From Pseudomonas parafulva NBRC 16636 = DSM 17004 (lineage in GTDB: Bacteria; Pseudomonadota; Gammaproteobacteria; Pseudomonadales; Pseudomonadaceae), in contig NZ_BBIU01000010.1 in the NCBI RefSeq assembly GCF_000730645.1, positions 1 through 50,690 of the forward strand: a stretch of DNA of 50,690 nt, read 5' to 3'. Shown here one piece after another: positions 1-9,684 of the stretch; position 1 is the first letter of the stretch, and every line of letters starts with the position of its first letter. The translations under genes and the position numbers were made by a program. The notes below the pieces were generated by a model. That model was not told where the DNA came from and did no database searches. It worked only from the letters and a program-made list of their open reading frames with translations.

Positions 1-53
1 ACAGGCCCCTGCTGAATCAACAGGTTATGTGCGGCTCTACAGGCCAGGCTCCA

Positions 54-1181
54 TCACCGCTGCTCAATCGCCACAAATGGCCGCTGCTCCACGCCCACGT
101 ACTCGGCGCTTGGGCGGATGATGCGGTTGTTGGCGCGCTGCTCGAATACATGCGCGGCCCAACCTGTGAGGCGTGAGCAGACGAAGATGGGCGTGAACAG
201 CTTGGTCGGGATGCCCATGAAGTGGTACGCCGACGCATGGTAAAAGTCAGCGTTGGGGAACAGGCGCTTCTGCTCCCACATGGTCTTGTCGATGGCCTCG
301 GAAACCGGGTACAGCACCGTATCCCCCACTTCATCGGCCAGCTGCTTCGCCCAGCCCTTGATCACCTCGTTGCGCGGGTCGGATTCCTTGTAGATGGCAT
401 GGCCAAAGCCCATGATCTTGTCCTTGCGCTCAAGCATGCGCAGCAACTCGGTCGTGGCCTCCTGCGGGCTCTGGAAGCGCTCGATGAGCTCCATGGCCGC
501 CTCGTTGGCACCACCGTGCAGCGGGCCGCGCAATGCGCCGATGGCGGCCGTGATGCACGAATACAGGTCGGACAGCGTCGAGGCGCATACCCGGGCGGTG
601 AAGGTGGAGGCGTTGAACTCGTGTTCCGCGTAAAGGATGAGTGAAACGTTCATCACCTTCACATGCAGCGCACTGGGTTTCTTGCCGTGCAGCAGGTGCA
701 GAAAATGGCCACCCAGGGTGTCTTCGTCACTGTGGCAGTCGATGCGCACGCCATGGTGGCTGTAGCGGTACCAGTAGCACATCACCGCAGGGAACAGCGC
801 CAGCAAGCGGTCGGTCTTCTCGACTTGGGCGTCGAAGGTGAGCTCGGGCTCCAGCGTGCCGAGCATCGAACAGCCCGTACGCATCACATCCATGGGGTGG
901 GTGTCACGCGGGATGCGCTCGAGCACCTCCTTCAAGGCCTGGGGCAGCTCGCGCAGACCTTTCAGCTTGTGCTTGTAGTCGGCAAGTTCGGCCTGGCTGG
1001 GCAGCTCGCCGTACAGCAGCAGGTAGGCAACTTCCTCGAACTCGGCACCGGCAGCCAGTTCGCGCACGTCGTACCCACGGTAGGTCAGCCCGGCACCGGC
1101 TTGGCCCACGGTCGACAGCGCGGTCTGGCCGGCCACCTGCCCGCGCAGGCCAGCGCCACTGAGTACTTTTGCTTCGGCCAT
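54..1181 (-). CDS. prpC: 2-methylcitrate synthase
   Basis: This enzyme condenses propionyl-CoA with oxaloacetate to 2-methylcitrate, the first committed step of propionate breakdown in the cytoplasm. The 375-residue protein has the usual length and the citrate-synthase catalytic triad: His222 (GPLHGGANEA), His261 (GFGHAIYK) and Asp312 (NADFYHAS). The start codon follows a strong AAGGAG ribosome site. It is third in a minus-strand order regulator-prpB-prpC, separated from prpB by 97 bases that carry a REP-like hairpin. The rest of the pathway (a methylcitrate dehydratase) would lie off the left edge. The neighbouring prpB makes 2-methylcitrate synthase much more likely than ordinary citrate synthase. 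Confidence 0.95.
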   Translation of the reverse strand: MAEAKVLSGAGLRGQVAGQTALSTVGQAGAGLTYRGYDVRELAAGAEFEEVAYLLLYGELPSQAELADYKHKLKGLRELPQALKEVLERIPRDTHPMDVMRTGCSMLGTLEPELTFDAQVEKTDRLLALFPAVMCYWYRYSHHGVRIDCHSDEDTLGGHFLHLLHGKKPSALHVKVMNVSLILYAEHEFNASTFTARVCASTLSDLYSCITAAIGALRGPLHGGANEAAMELIERFQSPQEATTELLRMLERKDKIMGFGHAIYKESDPRNEVIKGWAKQLADEVGDTVLYPVSEAIDKTMWEQKRLFPNADFYHASAYHFMGIPTKLFTPIFVCSRLTGWAAHVFEQRANNRIIRPSAEYVGVEQRPFVAIEQR

Positions 1182-1237
1182 GGTGTTTCTCCTTTCTTGA
1201 ATTTGTTATGGGAATGCTGTTTGGCTGATGGAAGCCT

Positions 1238-1270
1238 TTATCGCGAGCGCTGCTCGCTCCTACAAGGACC
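1238..1270. repeat. REP-like palindromic element between prpB and prpC
   Basis: A perfect 6-bp stem (GCGAGC/GCTCGC, loop GCT) at 1243-1257 is followed by CTCCTACAAGGACC. This resembles the tail of the short REP sequences scattered between pseudomonad genes. It sits inside the prp operon. Such elements often affect 3' mRNA stability or termination. I see only one unit here, so this is a single or degenerate copy. Confidence 0.5.
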
Positions 1271-1278
1271 GGGGGGGG

Positions 1279-2169
1279 TCAGGCCTTTTTCTGGGCAAAC
1301 AGGGCGTCCAGGCTTTGTTCGAACGCGTGGTAGCCGATGGCATCGTAAAGCTCCATGCGGGTCTGCATGGTGTCGACCACGTTCTTTTGCGTGCCGTCGC
1401 GGCGCAGGGCCGCGTAGACGTTTTCAGCCGCCTTGTTCATGGCGCGGAATGCCGACAGCGGGTAGAGCACCAGCGACACGCCGACCGAACCCAGTTCATC
1501 GGTGGTGTACAACGGCGTGGCGCCGAATTCGGTGATGTTGGCCAGGATCGGCGCCTTTACCCGGTCGGCGAACGTCCGGTACATCGACAACTCGGTGATG
1601 GCCTCGGGGAACACCATGTCGGCGCCGGCTTCGACACAGGCGGCAGCCCGGTCCAGCGCGGCGTTCAGGCCCTCGACGGCCAGCGCGTCGGTGCGCGCCA
1701 TGATCACGAAACTGTCATCGGTGCGGGCATCGACGGCCGCCTTGATGCGGTCGACCATTTCCTGCTGGCTGACGATTTCCTTGTTGGGCCGATGCCCGCA
1801 GCGCTTGGCACCAACCTGGTCTTCGATGTGAATGGCGGCAGCGCCGAACTTGCTCATCGAGCGCACGGTGCGGGCCACATTGAAGGCCGATGCGCCGAAC
1901 CCGGTGTCCACGTCCACCAGCAAGGGCAGGTCGCACACGTCGGTGATGCGGCGTACATCCGTGAGCACGTCATCGAGGTTGCTGATGCCCAGGTCAGGCA
2001 GGCCGAGCGACCCGGCAGCCACACCACCACCGGACAGGTAGATGGCCTTGAAACCGGCGCGTTTGGCCAGCAGTGCATGGTTGGCATTTATGGTGCCGAC
2101 CACCTGCAGCGGCTGCTCGGCGGCAACGGCTTCGCGGAAACGCTGGCCGGGTGTGCTCTTCACGGTCAT
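1279..2169 (-). CDS. prpB: 2-methylisocitrate lyase
   Basis: PrpB cleaves 2-methylisocitrate to pyruvate and succinate, the last step of the methylcitrate cycle. The 296-residue protein belongs to the isocitrate lyase/PEP mutase family. The active-site loop reads KRCGH (residues 122-126, against the more usual KKCGH), and the metal-site segment VDVDTGFG lies at about 85-92. Its ATG overlaps the stop of the upstream GntR regulator (ATGA), so the two are translationally coupled. A GAGGTGAG ribosome site precedes the start. Expression is expected to follow the regulator's own promoter. Confidence 0.96.
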   Translation of the reverse strand: MTVKSTPGQRFREAVAAEQPLQVVGTINANHALLAKRAGFKAIYLSGGGVAAGSLGLPDLGISNLDDVLTDVRRITDVCDLPLLVDVDTGFGASAFNVARTVRSMSKFGAAAIHIEDQVGAKRCGHRPNKEIVSQQEMVDRIKAAVDARTDDSFVIMARTDALAVEGLNAALDRAAACVEAGADMVFPEAITELSMYRTFADRVKAPILANITEFGATPLYTTDELGSVGVSLVLYPLSAFRAMNKAAENVYAALRRDGTQKNVVDTMQTRMELYDAIGYHAFEQSLDALFAQKKA

Positions 2170-2882
2170 TTCTCACCTCTTGGGCTGTCAGTGCGGGCGT
2201 CCAGGTAGTGGCGCTCGATGTTGCGCTTGGAGGCGCCGATGTGGCGGCGCATCAGGAGTTCGGCCAGCTCGCCATCACGCTCGGCAATGGCATCGAGAAT
2301 ACGGTGGTGCTCGGCAAATGCCTGGCGCGGGCGGTTAGGCGTTGCGGAGAACTGGATGCGGTACATGCGCACCAGCTGGTACAGCTCGCCACACAGCATC
2401 TTGACCAAGGTCTGGTTGCCGCTGCCCTGGATGATCCGGTAGTGGAAATCGTAATCACCTTCCTGCTGGTAATACCCCACACCCGCCTGGAAGGCAGCAT
2501 CTCGCTCATGGGTGTCCAGCACCCGGCGCAGTTCTTCGATGTCGGCCACACTCATGCGCTCTGCTGCCAACCGGCACGCCATGCCTTCGAGCGACTCACG
2601 GATCTCGTACAGCTCGATCAGTTCGGCATGGTTGAGCGACACCACCCGCGCGCCCACATGGGGTATGCGCACCAGCAGGCGCTGCCCTTCGAGGCGATGG
2701 ATGGCCTCGCGCAGGGGCCCACGGCTGATGCCATAGGTGCGGGCCAGCTCAGGCTCGGAAATCTTGCTGCCAGGGGCAATGTCACCTTTGACGATGGCCG
2801 CCTGGATGCGCCGAAACACATGCTCGGACAGGGTTTCCGATTCGTCCATCAAGGCCGGGCCAACGGCGGAGAGGTCCTGCAT
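2166..2882 (-). CDS. GntR-family (FCD) regulator of the methylcitrate operon
   Basis: A 238-residue transcription factor with an N-terminal winged helix-turn-helix (about residues 18-85, including [22 protein letters not shown]) and a C-terminal FCD ligand-binding domain. It is the first gene of the prp operon and overlaps prpB by four bases. In many pseudomonads a GntR protein in this position controls methylcitrate genes; here that rests on position and on palindromes around its promoter. It is not the sigma-54-type PrpR of enterobacteria. The effector is unknown; a methylcitrate-cycle intermediate is a reasonable guess. Confidence 0.88.
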   Translation of the reverse strand: MQDLSAVGPALMDESETLSEHVFRRIQAAIVKGDIAPGSKISEPELARTYGISRGPLREAIHRLEGQRLLVRIPHVGARVVSLNHAELIELYEIRESLEGMACRLAAERMSVADIEELRRVLDTHERDAAFQAGVGYYQQEGDYDFHYRIIQGSGNQTLVKMLCGELYQLVRMYRIQFSATPNRPRQAFAEHHRILDAIAERDGELAELLMRRHIGASKRNIERHYLDARTDSPRGEK

Positions 2883-2894
2883 ATTGTCGACACC
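2883..2894. promoter_or_regulatory. Operator-like site 2 (ATTGTCGACACC) at the start of the prp regulator
   Basis: The core TTGTCGACA is palindromic and directly abuts the regulator's start codon. It matches the TTGT-NN-ACA core of the second site at 2956-2967. FCD-type GntR proteins commonly bind TTGT-NN-ACAA palindromes. Position downstream of the predicted transcription start suits repression. Confidence 0.5.
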
Positions 2895-2913
2895 TTATTC
2901 AATCCATGCGCTG

Positions 2914-2942
2914 AAATTAGCTAAAAAGGCATGATCAGTCAA
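2914..2942 (-). promoter_or_regulatory. Sigma-70 promoter of the prp operon
   Basis: On the minus strand the sequence is TTGACT (2942-2937), a 17-base spacer, then TAATTT (2919-2914). Transcription would start near 2907, giving a leader of about 25 bases. Operator-like palindromes lie on both sides. Confidence 0.65.
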
Positions 2943-2955
2943 AGGCTAAATATGG

Positions 2956-2967
2956 ATTGTTGACAAT
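2956..2967. promoter_or_regulatory. Operator-like palindrome 1 (ATTGTTGACAAT)
   Basis: A perfect inverted repeat, ATTGT-TG-ACAAT, lies 13 bases upstream of the -35 box of the prp promoter. It shares the TTGT-NN-ACA core with the site at 2883-2894, centred 73 bp away, about seven helical turns. The arrangement suggests autoregulation by the GntR protein, possibly by looping. Confidence 0.55.
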
Positions 2968-3036
2968 TATGCTGACCAGAACTTCTCCTGCCCTGTTGCT
3001 GTCAGATCGCGCACCGCTGGCGTCAATACGTCGGCG

Positions 3037-3045
3037 TGATAGAAT
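3037..3045 (+). promoter_or_regulatory. Possible extended -10 promoter for the retropepsin/7TM/ligase operon
   Basis: TGATAGAAT fits an extended -10 element (TGN-TAGAAT) about 130 bases before the first gene at 3177. I see no good -35 box. The remaining leader has no clear open frame, and the gene's ribosome site is weak. Confidence 0.3.
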
Positions 3046-3176
3046 GCCGCGCCTCCGATGGAGTATGGATAGCCTGACTGCCAACGCCGTACGCGTGTTG
3101 ACAGTTCAACGAGGAAGCTTGTGCAGCAGTTGCCAGTCGCCTTACCCCGAAACTTGCACAATACCGCGCCAGGACT

Positions 3177-3713
3177 ATGAGACTTACACCTGCTTTATTA
3201 CTGCTTTGCCTCACCCTGCTGCCGGCCCTTGGCCAGGCGGCGGGCAAGACCGTGTACGGGCTCAATGAGTACGCACGCCTGGGTGACCTTGACCTGGAGG
3301 TGGCGGCCAAGCTCGACACCGGTGCCAAGACCGCCTCGCTCAGCGCCCGCGACATCAAACGCTTCAAACGCAACGGCGAAAGCTGGGTGCGCTTCTACCT
3401 GGCCATCGACGCCGCCCACTCTCACCCCATCGAACGCCCGTTGGCGCGGGTGAGCAAGATCAAGCGCCGTGCCAGCGACTACGACGCTGACTCCGGCAAG
3501 GCCTATACCGCGCGGCCGGTCATAGAACTCGATATCTGCATGGGCCAGGCCCGGCGCACCATCGAAGTCAACCTCACAGACCGCAGCGCCTTCCAGTTCC
3601 CGCTGCTGATCGGCTCTGAAGCCCTGAAACACTTCGACGCACTGGTCGACCCCAGCCTTAAATATGCGGCCGGCAAACCTGCCTGTGCCACCGACGCTCC
3701 CAAAGCAGAGTAA
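3177..3713 (+). CDS. Secreted retropepsin-like protease (annotated family: ATP-dependent zinc protease, PF05618)
   Basis: The 178-residue product begins with a clear Sec signal peptide (residues 1-22, ending LGQAA), so it should act in the periplasm. The catalytic motif of retropepsin-like aspartic proteases, KLDTGAKTASL, has its Asp at residue 47. A second conserved block is LIGSEALKHF near residue 148. The family's historical name, ATP-dependent zinc protease, is probably misleading given the DTGA motif. It is first in a tight operon, five bases before the 7TM transglutaminase-like gene. Substrate unknown; the neighbourhood suggests it trims or removes something added by the ligase. Confidence 0.85.
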   Translation: MRLTPALLLLCLTLLPALGQAAGKTVYGLNEYARLGDLDLEVAAKLDTGAKTASLSARDIKRFKRNGESWVRFYLAIDAAHSHPIERPLARVSKIKRRASDYDADSGKAYTARPVIELDICMGQARRTIEVNLTDRSAFQFPLLIGSEALKHFDALVDPSLKYAAGKPACATDAPKAE

Positions 3714-3718
3714 CCCCG

Positions 3719-5254
3719 ATGCGCTCTCTTACCCTCCACCTGAAAGTCCTGATCACCGTACTGGTGCTTCTGGGCGTAGCCGTCACGGCCTATCAGATCC
3801 TGGTGCTCGGCATCCCGGTCACCGAGGATGAAACCGACGACCTGTGGAACATCGACGCCAAGATCGAATTCGTCGCCAGCACCAAGGACCCGGTCAAGGT
3901 GCAGATGTTCGTACCGCCACTGAACCGCGACTACGTGAGCCTCAACGAGAGCTTCATCTCCAACAACTATGGGGTCAGCGTCAACCGCGCCGACGGTAAC
4001 CGCAAGGTCACCTGGTCGGCCCGCCGCGCCAGCGGCAACCAGACGCTGTACTACCGTCTGGTGCTGACCAAGCGCTACAGCACCGAAAAAGCCAAGATCA
4101 AGGGCCCGACCTTCCGTGACAGCCTGGCGGTGGACGGCCCCGAGAAGATCGCCGCAGAAGCGCTGATGGCACCGATTCGCCAGCATTCGGCCGATGTGGA
4201 AACCTTTGTCGGTGAGACCATCAAGCGGGTCAACAACCTCAACGACGACAATGTCAAGCTGCTGCTGGCCGGCGACACCTCGTCCCTGAAAAAGGCCCAG
4301 GTGATCGACCTACTGCTGTCCATCGCCCACGTGCCGATGGAAAGAGTGCACACCATCCGCCTGGTGGCAGACACCCCGCAAACCCCTGAGCTGTGGCTGC
4401 GCAGCTTCAATGGCAACGACTGGCTGTACTTCAACCCTGATACCGGCGAACAGGGCCTGCCAAGCGACCGCCTGCTGTGGTGGACCGGTGACGACAACCT
4501 GATCACCGTCGATGGCGGCAAGAAAGCCAACGTCACCTTCAGCATGAACAACAGCGAGATGAACGCCATCCGCCTGGCCAAGCTGACCGACGAGAACACC
4601 GACGCCGACTTCCTCGAGTACTCGCTGTACGGCTTGCCGCTGCAGACCCAGCAAACCTTCATGATCATGGTGATGATCCCGATTGGCGTGCTGGTGATCC
4701 TGATCCTGCGCAACCTGATCGGCATCCAGACCCTGGGCACCTTCACCCCCGTGCTGATCGCCCTGGCCTTCCGCGAAACCCAGCTGGGCTTCGGTATCGT
4801 GCTGTTCACGGTGATTACCGCGCTTGGCCTGTCACTGCGCTCCTACCTGGAACACCTGAAGCTGCAGATGCTGCCGCGGTTGTCGGTGGTGCTTACCTTC
4901 GTGGTGGTACTGATTGCCGCCATCAGCCTGTTCAGCCACAAGCTGGGCCTGGAGCGTGGCCTGTCGGTAGCACTGTTCCCCATGGTGATCCTGACCATGA
5001 CCATCGAGCGCCTGTCCATCACCTGGGAGGAACGCGGGGGCGGCCATGCCATGAAGGTGGCCATCGGCACGTTGTTCGCGGCATCCCTCGCACACCTGCT
5101 GATGATGGTGCCGGAGCTGGTGTACTTCGTCTTCACCTTCCCGGCAGTGCTGCTGATTCTGGTGGGCTTCATGCTCGCGATGGGCCGCTACCGCGGGTAC
5201 CGCCTGACCGAGCTGGTGCGCTTCAAGGCATTCCTGAAGAAGGCTGACGCCTGA
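3719..5254 (+). CDS. Inactive transglutaminase-like domain fused to seven transmembrane helices
   Basis: The 511-residue membrane protein has one N-terminal helix (about 9-33), a large extracytoplasmic part ending in a transglutaminase-like fold (roughly 170-260, with ELWLRSFNGNDWLYFNP), then about seven hydrophobic helices from 310 to the C terminus. No Cys-His-Asp transglutaminase triad is visible, agreeing with the Pfam description 'inactive transglutaminase fused to 7 TM helices'. It sits between the protease gene (five-base gap) and the ligase gene (TGATG overlap), so strict co-expression is likely. A role as sensor or scaffold joining periplasmic protease and cytoplasmic ligase is inference. 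Confidence 0.88.
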   Translation: MRSLTLHLKVLITVLVLLGVAVTAYQILVLGIPVTEDETDDLWNIDAKIEFVASTKDPVKVQMFVPPLNRDYVSLNESFISNNYGVSVNRADGNRKVTWSARRASGNQTLYYRLVLTKRYSTEKAKIKGPTFRDSLAVDGPEKIAAEALMAPIRQHSADVETFVGETIKRVNNLNDDNVKLLLAGDTSSLKKAQVIDLLLSIAHVPMERVHTIRLVADTPQTPELWLRSFNGNDWLYFNPDTGEQGLPSDRLLWWTGDDNLITVDGGKKANVTFSMNNSEMNAIRLAKLTDENTDADFLEYSLYGLPLQTQQTFMIMVMIPIGVLVILILRNLIGIQTLGTFTPVLIALAFRETQLGFGIVLFTVITALGLSLRSYLEHLKLQMLPRLSVVLTFVVVLIAAISLFSHKLGLERGLSVALFPMVILTMTIERLSITWEERGGGHAMKVAIGTLFAASLAHLLMMVPELVYFVFTFPAVLLILVGFMLAMGRYRGYRLTELVRFKAFLKKADA

Positions 5255-6234
5255 TGTTTGGCCTGATCAAGACGTGGAAAGCCCTGGAGGCCCGGGGCAT
5301 CATGGGTATCAACCGGCGCAACGCGGACTACGTGTTGAAGTACAACAAGCGCCACCTGTACCCGATCGTCGACGACAAGATCATCACCAAGGAGCGTGCA
5401 CTGGCTGCCGGCATTCATGTGCCGGAAATGTACGGCGTGATCGAGACGGAAAAAGAGATCGAAAAGCTCGACCAGATCATTGGCGGGCGCAATGACTTCG
5501 TTATCAAGCCGGCGCAAGGCGCTGGCGGTGACGGCATCATGGTGATCGCCGACCGCTTCGAGGACCGCTACCGCACAGTGTCGGGCAAGATCATCAGCCA
5601 CGAGGAAATCGAACACCAGATTTCCAGCATCCTCACCGGCCTGTACTCGCTGGGCGGGCACCGTGACCGGGCACTGATCGAATACCGGGTCACGCCCGAC
5701 CAGATCTTCAAAAGCATCAGCTACGAAGGTGTACCGGACATCCGCATCATCGTGCTGATGGGCTACCCGGTCATGGCCATGTTACGCCTGCCCACCCGCC
5801 AGTCGGGCGGCAAGGCCAACCTGCACCAAGGCGCCATCGGCGTGGGTGTAGACCTGGCCACCGGCGTGACCCTGCGCGGTACCTGGCTGAACAACATCAT
5901 CAGCAAGCACCCGGACACCACCAACTCGGTGGATGGCGTGCAACTGCCCACCTGGGACGGCTTCATGAAGCTTGCCGCAGGCTGCTACGAGCTGTGCGGG
6001 CTGGGCTACATCGGCGTGGACATGGTGCTGGATCAGGAAAAGGGGCCGCTGATTCTGGAACTGAACGCCCGCCCGGGGCTGAACATCCAGATCGCCAACG
6101 ACTGCGGCCTGACCCAGCGTACCCATGCCATCGAAGCCCACCTGGAAGCGCTGGCCAAGGAAGGTATCACTGAAGATGCCGAGCAACGCGTCCGGGTCGC
6201 ACAGGGGCTGTTCGGGCACGTGCCCGGCCATTGA
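5254..6234 (+). CDS. RimK-like ATP-grasp alpha-L-glutamate ligase homologue
   Basis: A 326-residue cytoplasmic ATP-grasp enzyme. Visible motifs are FVIKPAQGAGGDG (residues 82-94, with nucleotide-binding Lys85) and the metal-binding LELNARPG (268-275). Family members join an amino acid, often glutamate, to a carboxylate or peptide with ATP. The ATG overlaps the stop codon of the 7TM gene by one base (TGATG), which indicates translational coupling. It differs from ribosomal RimK in being tied to a membrane and protease partner. The acceptor is unknown: a protein tail, a small peptide or an envelope molecule are all possible. Confidence 0.87.
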   Translation: MFGLIKTWKALEARGIMGINRRNADYVLKYNKRHLYPIVDDKIITKERALAAGIHVPEMYGVIETEKEIEKLDQIIGGRNDFVIKPAQGAGGDGIMVIADRFEDRYRTVSGKIISHEEIEHQISSILTGLYSLGGHRDRALIEYRVTPDQIFKSISYEGVPDIRIIVLMGYPVMAMLRLPTRQSGGKANLHQGAIGVGVDLATGVTLRGTWLNNIISKHPDTTNSVDGVQLPTWDGFMKLAAGCYELCGLGYIGVDMVLDQEKGPLILELNARPGLNIQIANDCGLTQRTHAIEAHLEALAKEGITEDAEQRVRVAQGLFGHVPGH

Positions 6235-6240
6235 TCGGGT

Positions 6241-6265
6241 GGGGCTGCCCTGCAGCCCCTTCCTT
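6241..6265 (+). terminator. Terminator after the ligase operon
   Basis: GGGGCTGC-CCT-GCAGCCCC is a perfect 8-bp stem with a three-base loop followed by TTCCTT, six bases after the ligase stop codon. Confidence 0.6.
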
Positions 6266-6366
6266 CACGTGGCATTGGGTGCGGGGGAATGTAAAGCCCG
6301 GTGCTAGGCGCAGTTCCTGCAGCGGTCTACAATTGCCCCCTCGCTTTTACATCGCCGTCCACACTG

Positions 6367-7710
6367 ATGCCGACCTGTACGCTTTACCCCCTGCCCTACC
6401 AACCCGACCCCGCCACTTTTTTTGCCCGCCTGCGCCAGGCGCCGGGGGCGATTCTGCTGGACAGCGCACGCCCTGCCGCCGACCGTGGCCGGTTCGACCT
6501 GCTCAGCGCCTGGCCTGTGCAGCAGCTTCACGCACGGCCTGGCGAAGACGGCCGCGCGTTTCTGCACCGTTTGCGCGACAGCCTGGCGCAGCTTGGCACT
6601 GCACAGTTGCCAGCAGGCAGCGAGCTGCCGTTCGCCGGCGGCCTGATCGGCTACCTGAGCTACGACTTCGGTCGCCGGCTGGAGCAACTGCCCAGCCAGG
6701 CGGTGGATGACCTCGGCCTGCCGGATGCACAGTTGGGGCTGTATGCCTGGGCAATGGTCACCGACCATGTGCAGGGCACCACCCAGTTGGTGTTTCACCC
6801 AAGCCTGGCTGCTGACGAGCGTGACCGCCTGGTGAGCCTGTTCAGCAGCTCAGCGCCTGGTGCATCAGGCCCTTTCAAACTGCTCGCGCCCATGGCCGGC
6901 GACCTGCAGCCGGCACAGTACCAGGCCGCATTCAACCAGGTGCAGCGCTACATTCAGGCCGGTGACTGCTACCAGATCAACCTCACCCAACGCTTTCGCG
7001 CACCTTGCCAGGGCGACCCTTGGCACGCCTACCAGGCACTCCGTCGGGCCTGCCCCACACCGTTTTCCGGCTACCATCAACTGGCCGACGGCAGTGCTCT
7101 GCTGAGCTTTTCGCCAGAGCGGTTCATCCGGGTCAGCCAGGGCCAGGTAGAAACCCGGCCCATCAAGGGCACCCGGCCACGCGGCAGCACCCCGGCAGAA
7201 GACATGCGCAATGCCGAAGAACTGCTGCACAGCCCCAAGGACCGCTCCGAGAACCTGATGATCGTCGACCTGCTGCGCAACGACCTCGGGCGCACCTGCC
7301 AGATCGGCTCGGTCAGCGTGCCGGAGCTGTTCAGCCTGGAAAGCTACCCGAACGTGCATCACCTGGTCAGCAGCGTCATCGGCACACTGGCTGACGGCAG
7401 GGATGCACTGGACCTGATCGGTGACAGCTTCCCGGGCGGGTCCATTACCGGCGCACCGAAAATCCGCGCCATGCAGATCATCGACGAGCTGGAGCCCACC
7501 CGCCGCGCCCTGTACTGCGGGTCTTTGCTGTATGTAGATGTGCGCGGCGAAATGGACAGCTCCATCGCCATCCGCAGCCTGCTGGTCAAGGACGGGCACG
7601 TCAACTGCTGGGGCGGCGGTGCCGTGGTCGCCGATTCGCAATGGCAAGCTGAATACGAAGAGTCGATCGCCAAGGTACGCGTGCTGATGCAGGCCTTGCA
7701 GGCGCTGTAG
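6367..7710 (+). CDS. pabB: Aminodeoxychorismate synthase component I
   Basis: PabB converts chorismate, with ammonia from a glutaminase partner, to 4-amino-4-deoxychorismate for folate. The 447-residue protein carries the chorismate-binding signatures FSPERFI (248-254), PIKGTRPRG (266-273) and [18 protein letters not shown]. Lys267 in PIKGT separates PabB from anthranilate synthase TrpE, which has PIAGT. The ATG at 6367 is preferred to a GTG at 6301 because homology begins at [10 protein letters not shown]. It stands alone between a terminator and cysH. No pabA is in the window. Confidence 0.93.
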   Translation: MPTCTLYPLPYQPDPATFFARLRQAPGAILLDSARPAADRGRFDLLSAWPVQQLHARPGEDGRAFLHRLRDSLAQLGTAQLPAGSELPFAGGLIGYLSYDFGRRLEQLPSQAVDDLGLPDAQLGLYAWAMVTDHVQGTTQLVFHPSLAADERDRLVSLFSSSAPGASGPFKLLAPMAGDLQPAQYQAAFNQVQRYIQAGDCYQINLTQRFRAPCQGDPWHAYQALRRACPTPFSGYHQLADGSALLSFSPERFIRVSQGQVETRPIKGTRPRGSTPAEDMRNAEELLHSPKDRSENLMIVDLLRNDLGRTCQIGSVSVPELFSLESYPNVHHLVSSVIGTLADGRDALDLIGDSFPGGSITGAPKIRAMQIIDELEPTRRALYCGSLLYVDVRGEMDSSIAIRSLLVKDGHVNCWGGGAVVADSQWQAEYEESIAKVRVLMQALQAL

Positions 7711-7789
7711 AGCCGTCTGCCCCGTATTTTTTTGTTACCATCACCCCATTACGAGCGCACAGCGCCACAGCCAAGATGGAAACCGCCTG

Positions 7790-8524
7790 ATGAGCCAACC
7801 CTTCGACGTCGCTGCCCTGGCCGCGGCCTATGCCAACAAGTCCCCGCAGGACATCCTCAAGCTTGCCTTCGAGCATTTCGGTGATGACCTGTGGATTTCG
7901 TTCAGCGGCGCCGAGGACGTGGTGCTGGTAGACATGGCCTGGAAGCTGAACAAGCAGGTCAGGGTGTTCAGCCTGGACACCGGCCGCCTGCACCCGGAAA
8001 CCTACCGTTTCATCGACCAGGTGCGCGAGCAGTACAACCTGCCGATCGAAATCCTCAGCCCGGACCGCAACACGCTCGACCCTTTCGTCAAAGACAAGGG
8101 GCTGTTCAGCTTCTACCGCGACGGGCACGGTGAGTGCTGCGGCATCCGCAAGATCGAGCCGCTGCGCCGCAAGCTGGCCACGGTCAGCGCCTGGGCCACT
8201 GGCCAGCGCCGTGACCAGAGCCCCGGCACCCGCAGCCAGGTGGCGGCCCTGGAGATCGACAGCGGCTTTTCGACCCCGGAACGCACCCTGTACAAATTCA
8301 ACCCACTGGCGCAGATGACCAGCGAGGAAGTGTGGGGCTACATTCGCATGCTGGAACTGCCCTATAACAGCTTGCACGAGCGCGGCTTCATCAGCATCGG
8401 CTGCGAGCCCTGCACACGCCCGGTGCTGCCTAACCAGCATGAGCGCGAAGGGCGCTGGTGGTGGGAGGAGTCCACCCAGAAGGAATGCGGCCTGCACGCT
8501 GGCAACCTGATCACCAAGGCCTGA
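7790..8524 (+). CDS. cysH: Assimilatory adenylyl-sulfate (APS) reductase
   Basis: CysH reduces APS to sulfite and AMP with thioredoxin. The 244-residue protein has Cys116-Cys117 (HGECCGIRK) and Cys205-x2-Cys208 (GCEPCTRP), the four ligands of the [4Fe-4S] cluster that marks APS reductases rather than PAPS reductases. The catalytic Cys232 lies in the C-terminal ECGLH motif, and the P-loop-like SFSGAED is near residue 40. It is convergent with cysB, the sulfur regulator, 57 bases away. CysB control is expected but I do not see a clear site. Confidence 0.96.
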   Translation: MSQPFDVAALAAAYANKSPQDILKLAFEHFGDDLWISFSGAEDVVLVDMAWKLNKQVRVFSLDTGRLHPETYRFIDQVREQYNLPIEILSPDRNTLDPFVKDKGLFSFYRDGHGECCGIRKIEPLRRKLATVSAWATGQRRDQSPGTRSQVAALEIDSGFSTPERTLYKFNPLAQMTSEEVWGYIRMLELPYNSLHERGFISIGCEPCTRPVLPNQHEREGRWWWEESTQKECGLHAGNLITKA

Positions 8525-8533
8525 AACCCATCA

Positions 8534-8568
8534 CGGCCAGCTGCACGACGCTGGCCGGCAGCTGGCCG
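8534..8568. terminator. Perfect inverted repeat between convergent cysH and cysB
   Basis: CGGCCAGCTGC (8534-8544) and GCAGCTGGCCG (8558-8568) form an 11-bp perfect stem with a 13-base loop, between two genes that end facing each other. There is no T run on either strand, so it may be a weak bidirectional terminator or a transcript-end stabiliser. Confidence 0.45.
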
Positions 8569-8581
8569 CAACCCATGGAGC

Positions 8582-9616
<1,035 letters not shown>

Positions 9617-9684
9617 TTAGTGGTTATTGAAATAAATCTAGAACTATTTTGTTACATGCCTAGGGAAGCGCCCTACACGCAGCT

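Noticed and set aside
1228..2208. Long open frame on the plus strand, antisense to prpB
   Set aside because: It mirrors a well-supported gene. In GC-rich pseudomonad DNA the opposite strand often stays open, and the product has no family character.
3717..3719. Frameshift or fusion between the protease and 7TM genes
   Set aside because: Both have complete ends: a stop at 3711-3713 and a clean ATG at 3719. It is close spacing, not a broken gene.
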